Shown here: positions 59,449-64,000 of the stretch, piece by piece
How the letters are laid out: the number at the start of each line of letters is the position of its first letter
Numbering within the stretch: the stretch's first letter is position 1
NCBI RefSeq assembly: GCF_051020765.1
Contig: NW_027469111.1
Coordinates: forward strand, 930,001 to 994,000
Reading direction: 5' to 3'
DNA: 64,000 nucleotides
Source: Lasioglossum baleicum
Taxonomy: Eukaryota; Arthropoda; Insecta; Hymenoptera; Halictidae
Notes under the pieces: generated by a model
Database searches by the model: none
The model's input: only the letters and a program-made list of their open reading frames with translations
Told to the model about the DNA's origin: nothing
Position numbers and translations under genes: made by a program

Positions 59449-59660
59449 CTGCTGCATCAGCAGTCCCACGCTCGTAGAGGGCAATAGGACAGCCACGAGA
59501 CTGCAGCGTCAGCAGAAATGCACGTGCAGTCCCCGGGAGCAAAGACGCTGCTGCGTCAGCGCTTCTGCCACTCCGACGACTGAAGAACAAAGAGACTGCA
59601 GCGTCAGCTATCCCCACTCCGAACGAAGGAGGCAAGGCAGAGCGGACGCTTGCGTCAGTC
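59449..59660 (+). promoter_or_regulatory. Cluster of Maf/CncC- or ARE-like motifs
   Basis: Five spaced sites resemble TGCTGCGTCAGCA: 59450-59462, 59502-59514, 59549-59561, 59597-59609 and 59649-59660. On the minus strand several read TGACGCAGC, fitting the TGACnnnGC antioxidant-response pattern. Two further sites lie at 56225 and 56310. The spacing (about 45-52 bp) suggests they arose by tandem duplication. Confidence 0.4.
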
Positions 59661-60284
59661 CGCCTCCAGTCAGCGACTCGCACAGACGTGCCAACCTGGC
59701 CTCAGCCGCCAGTCCGGCTTCTTCCGACGACAAGAGCAGACGTGTTCAGTCTAGCTCCGCGAAAGTGAAGTGTGTCGATCCTTCACTCCTAATTCCAATT
59801 CCAACTCTAACTCAACTCAACTCAACTCCTAATTCTCATACATTATTCCTATAACATATTACAATATCCATTATTCATTAATCCAATTACTACTCCTATT
59901 ATAATATTACTTACATATTGTATACCAGTGTACTTACCAGTTCTTACTCAATATATCATTATTATACCAGTGCTTCGATCGTGTTATTCTTGTGTTAGTA
60001 CAACACTATCTTCCAGTTCAGTTCTTACATTGAATGTATTATACTCGTGACATATCCGGACTTGGTCTAAAGTGCGCAGTGGAAACGCTGAGCCGCCAAT
60101 AAGGAAAGTGAAGCGAGTCATAGAGAAGTTCTCGTGCCACGTCTAGAATTGGTCTAAAGAGCGCAGTGGAAACGCTGAGCCGCCACTATAGACGTGAAGC
60201 GAGTTAACTACCTAAAAGGTTAACAACAAATGGAAGTTCATTTTCATTATCTTATTAATATTCCGTCATTACTATTCCTTACCT

Positions 60285-60803
60285 ATGCGACGCCCACGTC
60301 GAGCGGGACGCAAGTATCAACTTGCTAAATCGAGACGCGCGTTGAGAAATAAAGCGGTGCTCGATCAAATCATTGCCACTACCGAGTGGACAGAACTTCT
60401 GGGAACCACCGAACACATTCCGTGTGACGCGTCCGATTACGTTTCTGTATACGGTTGCCCTTGCAACCTTCCTAAAGAGGTCAACCACGCGGACCTCTCG
60501 CGAGCTCCGACGCCAGTTCTGTGCCCGGTCGATCGACCAGAGGTAATCGACATAGCCGACGACGACGACAGCCGAGACACGATCATCGTTGCCAGGGTCC
60601 GTTGCCGAATCATCAGTGACGTCCCACTGCCAACTCATCAACGTGTCATCTTGCGGCCAGCATCCAAGGCCACTAACGTCGTCCCGAACCGAGCCGCAGC
60701 AACTTTGCCAGATCTTCCCCACCTCGAGGACATCTGTATAGAAGACCCGATGTACGACACCTACTGCCAGTACCGCCAGTTCCTGCTGCAACAATATTAT
60801 TAG
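60285..60803 (+). CDS. Accessory ORF copy 3 (zinc-like motif plus SUMO-interaction-like motif)
   Basis: 172 aa, intact, from ATG 60285. I do not recognise the family. MRRPRRAGRKYQLAK (basic) is followed by ELLGTTEHIPCDASDY and VSVYGCPC (Cys47, Cys58, Cys60) and VNHADLSR (His68). PEVIDIADDDDSRDTII (~85-101) is a hydrophobic-acidic SUMO-interaction-like motif. VARVRCRIISD follows, then a Pro/Ala-rich stretch and a tail rich in Tyr and Gln (CQYRQFLLQQYY). The N-terminal 75 residues align with copies 1 and 2 without gaps larger than a few residues. It does not continue into Gag. A donor-like GTGAGT lies 20 bases after the stop (60823-60828). It is likely a nuclear accessory protein of the element (inference). 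Confidence 0.6.
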   Translation: MRRPRRAGRKYQLAKSRRALRNKAVLDQIIATTEWTELLGTTEHIPCDASDYVSVYGCPCNLPKEVNHADLSRAPTPVLCPVDRPEVIDIADDDDSRDTIIVARVRCRIISDVPLPTHQRVILRPASKATNVVPNRAAATLPDLPHLEDICIEDPMYDTYCQYRQFLLQQYY

Positions 60804-61121
60804 GCGTTAATACAGCATTGCGGTGAGTCGTATAATGTCGTGTATAATTGCTGAATCCTGTAAACTCACCGTTTTCGTTGCATCATCTCGCGCGTGATTC
60901 TTGTCGGGACACTTCTTGTAACCGCGTCGGACGTTCTCTTCTTGACTGCATCCATAGCAATATCGGTTGTCCTAGTGCATATGACAGCCCGCGGCTGTCT
61001 CGGCACGAAAGACCACTCTTCAATTACTCTTCATATCTCCACCGTCCGTCTGTCACTGTTCTTGAGTGCCATCCTTTTCTCTCTCTTGGTACCTGTAACA
61101 AAAACACAATGACGGACGTGA

Positions 61122-62487
61122 CACCGGATCTCTTGCAGAATTTACAATACTTTTGTATCTCCGCGGGAAAACGTTCTCGAGTGTCGCGGTACGAGGAAGG
61201 TCGAGAGTCCTCGCGTTTAGGGTTAGGCGCAGCGTTGGAGCGCATCTGCGGCGGCTCGTACCGTCGCTGTGGTGTAGGAGGTAGCGAATATTCGTTTCGC
61301 GATTCACGCCAATCATTTCTATTTGGCTCGCGGCGCGTTTCGTATTTCTCCGGTGTACGCGGTCTCGGCTGCTCGCGACGTTTTTGCCGATCGCCTCTAT
61401 TCGATTCACGGCGCGTTTCATATCGCTCCGGCGTACGCGATCTCGGCTCCTCGTAACGTTCAGACGCGCGGTTTCTGAATTCATATTGTGAACGGTCAGA
61501 AATTCCGTAGCGCTCAGGCGTTCTATTCCGCGGCGGGTATTCCCGTTCATAATGATTGTTCCGACGCTCCGGAGTTCGCTCGCGTTGATCGTAATAATAA
61601 TCATCGTACGGATCGCGGCGCTCGGGGGTGCGACTACGCGTTTCGGAGAATGTCACCCGACGATGATCGTCGTAGAAGGTATCACGCTGGCGCATTCTAT
61701 CTAACTCGTACAGTTTGTACAATGCGATTGATTTATCAAAAATCGTTTCTAGCGCGTCGTCTCTATAGTGACACAATTCTACGCGCAGTACAGGGATTAA
61801 CCCTCGAATATAACAGTCTTTCGTGAAGCGATCTATTTCGGGGATGTTCGGATTGTCTCCGACACTGTCTATTATAGCGGTACGCAGATCTCGCACGCGC
61901 GTGATGTACTAGAGGATATGCTCGGTTTTACCTTGATATATGCTGGCGAGCTCTCCGCGATACTCGTCAAGGAATTTATAGGGACCGAGGACATCCTTCA
62001 ACCTGTTGCACAGCTGGGAGATGGTGTCGCAGGTGATGCCTTCAATCGCCGCGTATGCTCGTCCTCTCAGCTTGTTGCACAGCAACTTGGTCAAGGTCCT
62101 CTCGGCCAGTGCAGGTACGACGTCACGGGCGCGTTTGCACGCTCGTACAAATTGGAGCACCGTGATGGAATACCCATCGAAGATTGGCACGAAATCGACA
62201 GCCTGTTTAATTGTATAGTGTCCTGGCTCTGCATGGTCCACGTAGACAGGGCTGGATTTGTCGTTCTTCTGAGTGTCCGTCTTCGACTCGGAGTCTAGTA
62301 GATTAAATTTGAGGAGGTCTTGCCGTAATTCAGCATATGTCCTCCGTTGTATTTCTGCGTCGGCTTCGTATCTCATACGCAGTTCCTCGATTAATTCGAC
62401 GTGTTTATTGAGAAGTGTGTCCTTCTCTTCCAGCTCGGCTTGTAGCCTCGCGAGCTCTTGAGCTCGGGTTTCCAATGGAGTGCTCAT
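61122..62487 (-). pseudogene. gag: Element C gag, broken by a stop and truncated at the zinc knuckle
   Basis: From ATG 62487 (MSTPLETRAQ) an N-terminal coiled coil and the core VPIFDGYSITVLQFVRACKR run to GKTEHIL, where an in-frame TAG (61906-61908) interrupts the frame. It resumes YITRVRDLRTAII and continues through repeated (R)NRTPERYE-type Arg/Glu-rich segments. It ends at YCKFCKRSG, half way through the C-x2-C-x4-H-x4-C knuckle, where the LTR-like block begins. The core is closest to element B gag. Only 23 bases separate the ATG from the LTR at 62511, with no primer binding site, so the leader is missing. Confidence 0.85.
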
Positions 62488-62510
62488 TTTTATGCGTTTT
62501 CGTTGTAGAA

Positions 62511-63764
62511 TGTTACGTCCCGTGACGTCGGACGGAGAAAAATATATAATTTTACCGACCGCGACACGGATAAAACGTAAAGAGAGATTTTTCCAGCTTT
62601 GGAACCACGCGGCGACTACTTCCGCGTCTGAACCGGTAACCGCGAGCTAACAGTCCCGACAATTTACGTAATACAATGTATTAGGACTCACCGAGAGGCG
62701 TATGACTATAGGTGAGAAGAACGTCTTCGTAGGAGCTTCTCTGTAGTCGTGAGGAGAAACGGCGATGAGCGGCATAGGTGAACGCTCGCTAGAGCGTACG
62801 ATGAAATCTCTGCTTCCGTTGTTCAGCATACGTTAACGCTCGCCAGAGCGTACGATGAGTTTCAGCTTCGGTAGATCTGCATATGATCACGCTCGCTTAA
62901 GCGTACGATGAATCCTCGATGCGAACGCTGCGTCCGTTCGATGGATGCAGACGATGGAATCGTCTGGTCGTTGAAGAGCAGTGAGAACTGCTGATAATTG
63001 CGTTAAATAAAGCAATGAAAATTGCTGATTATCGATGCGAGAGGCGAAGCGTCTCGATGGTAGCGAACGTTGAAGTTCGATTGTAGAACGATGTAGAAAT
63101 ACGAAGGATTGTTTCTCGAAGATAGAAACCTTCCGTTGACTCGAGGATCTAACTCGAGGTTGAAATTGAATGTAATACTCGGCGAACTAGGAACCCGTAA
63201 ATGAATATGATTCTAGTTTAAGATTCAAGAACAAGATATATTTGAATAACTTGGAAGATACAATTTGATGAAGTACAAGTGTGAAATAATTCTAAGTATG
63301 AACTAGCGAAAATACGGAGAGGAGACAGGCTCAGAAGGAGACCTGTGCTCGCTCGTAGTCGAGAGGCGACTCTCTGCGAAGTGTTCGGCGCGCTCGCCGC
63401 GATCGACTGCCTCCCGGCGGAGTGGGGGAGGTGGCGCAGTGGGGCGTGCCGCTGCACGATGGTGGGGCGCGCTGCACGATGGCGGGGCGCGCTAGCGCGT
63501 AATGGTGACTAGTGAGCGTCTCGTGCGCTCGCGTGTCCTTCTAACGGAAAATACAAAATGTTCTAACTTGCATTATAGAATATAAACTGATGCGTGAAAA
63601 TTACAGAGGGTTGACAGAGCGATAAGTAAGTATACAAGGTAAGTAAAGGTAAGTATATAAAGGTAGAAAAGTACAACTAAGGTTCTTACAGCTAGGTGTC
63701 CAATATAATGTAACTTATAATTAAACAGACGCTGCAAGGCGTCAACACGTCAGCGGACGTGACA
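62511..63764 (-). repeat. 3' LTR of element D
   Basis: 1254 bp. Sense (minus) reads TGTCACGTCCGC...GGGACGTAACA. The purine-rich CCGGGAAGGGAGA just upstream on the minus strand (63765-63780) is a polypurine tract, making this a 3' LTR. Three 53-54-bp repeats starting ACGCTCGC lie at 62782, 62836 and 62889. It could also have served as 5' LTR of the adjacent gag remnant if two elements recombined through their LTRs. Confidence 0.75.
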
Positions 63765-63840
63765 TCTCCCTTCCCGGGGGAAAAATAATTTTCGAGAATT
63801 CGGAAATTATTTTTCGTCATCGCTCTTTCAGAAACAGAAG

Positions 63841-64000
63841 TCATTCCTCGTCATCAACATTCATGCGTCCAAATCTTACAAATTGTCTTTCGGGCACACT
63901 ATGTACACTTTGTTCACGCGTTATCACTGTCTTATTGTCCGCAGCTACGCACTCGAGAGGAGGCACTTCGCTTCCATCACTTTTGTCTTTTAGAAATAAG
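63841..64000 (-). CDS. pol: C-terminal end of element D pol (partial)
   Basis: An open frame enters from the right edge and ends at TGA 63841-63843, about 75 bases before the LTR. The 52 visible residues (PPLECVAADNKTV, VPERQFVRFGRMNVDDEE) are hydrophilic and acidic at the end. Position suggests the tail of the integrase part of pol, but no catalytic motif is in view. Confidence 0.5.
   Translation of the reverse strand, partial: LFLKDKSDGSEVPPLECVAADNKTVITREQSVHSVPERQFVRFGRMNVDDEE

Larger units (their letters stand above)
59163..61123 (+). mobile_element. LTR-like block carrying accessory ORF copy 3
   Basis: About 1961 bp, TGTTACGTCGTCC...GGACGTGACA, with termini like the other LTRs here. 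A polyadenylation signal AATAAA is at 59385-59390 on the plus strand. The right flank is a truncated gag zinc knuckle and the left flank the start of accessory ORF copy 2. There is no primer binding site, no polypurine tract and no clear target duplication (AAGG versus CCGG), so it may be a solo LTR with altered flanks or a recombinant. An 87-bp tandem duplication (60062-60215) precedes the ORF. The true LTR may be shorter, ending near 60054 (CTCGTGACA), with the ORF in the leader. Confidence 0.5.

Noticed and set aside
60279..60794. 171-codon minus-strand frame opposite accessory ORF copy 3
   Set aside because: Antisense shadow of the conserved plus-strand ORF.
61053..61604. 183-codon minus-strand frame overlapping element C gag
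   Set aside because: Off-frame reading of the Arg-rich gag tail; the other frame matches the gag family.

Overview
The window is eukaryotic repeat DNA and shows no host gene. The R1-clade, errantivirus-like Ty3/Gypsy and TA-targeting elements point to an insect. Their style suggests Hymenoptera (possibly an ant), but that is a weak inference. No bacterial operon, rRNA, tRNA or CRISPR is visible.

Region 1 (1-30177, with a remnant at 35227-35364) is a satellite of about 30 head-to-tail units of roughly 966 bp. Each unit carries the last ~120 codons of an R1-type non-LTR reverse transcriptase, a 3' UTR with two strong hairpins, an AT-rich stretch and a TATA-like segment. A 1806-bp solo LTR interrupts one unit (4394-6199, 4-bp target duplication). 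A block of 9-10 units from about 10 kb to 19.8 kb is duplicated at 19.8-28.5 kb.

Region 2 (30178-35224) is a TA-flanked, almost completely palindromic DNA transposon with two 1096-bp arms and a 447-bp spacer. Its right arm is broken by a small LTR retrotransposon (32486-34888) that encodes only a Gag-like protein.

Region 3 (35365-55816) is a nest of errantivirus-like elements. Element A (minus strand) has LTRs of about 2 kb, gag and protease, but no reverse transcriptase. A second element, B (minus strand), has gag and a protease-RT-RNase H gene cut off by A's LTR. On the other side of B's LTR, in the opposite orientation, lies an envelope-type gene followed by a polypurine tract and another B-family LTR. 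A solo B LTR sits inside A's 3' LTR, and A's other LTR preserves the empty site.

Region 4 (55817-64000) is a mosaic of LTR-like blocks and gag fragments. It holds three related ORFs of 172-254 aa that I do not recognise. They share a basic N-terminus, a conserved C-x10-C-x-C...H pattern and, in two of them, SUMO-interaction-like motifs. One is fused in frame to a Gag domain. One lies inside an LTR-like block that also carries an extended heat-shock-element-like motif. This family is the best candidate here for something undescribed. The right edge holds a gag pseudogene, another LTR and the tail of a pol gene that continues beyond the window.

The elements do not form one pathway. The layout resembles a heterochromatic graveyard, or possibly a piRNA-cluster-like locus.
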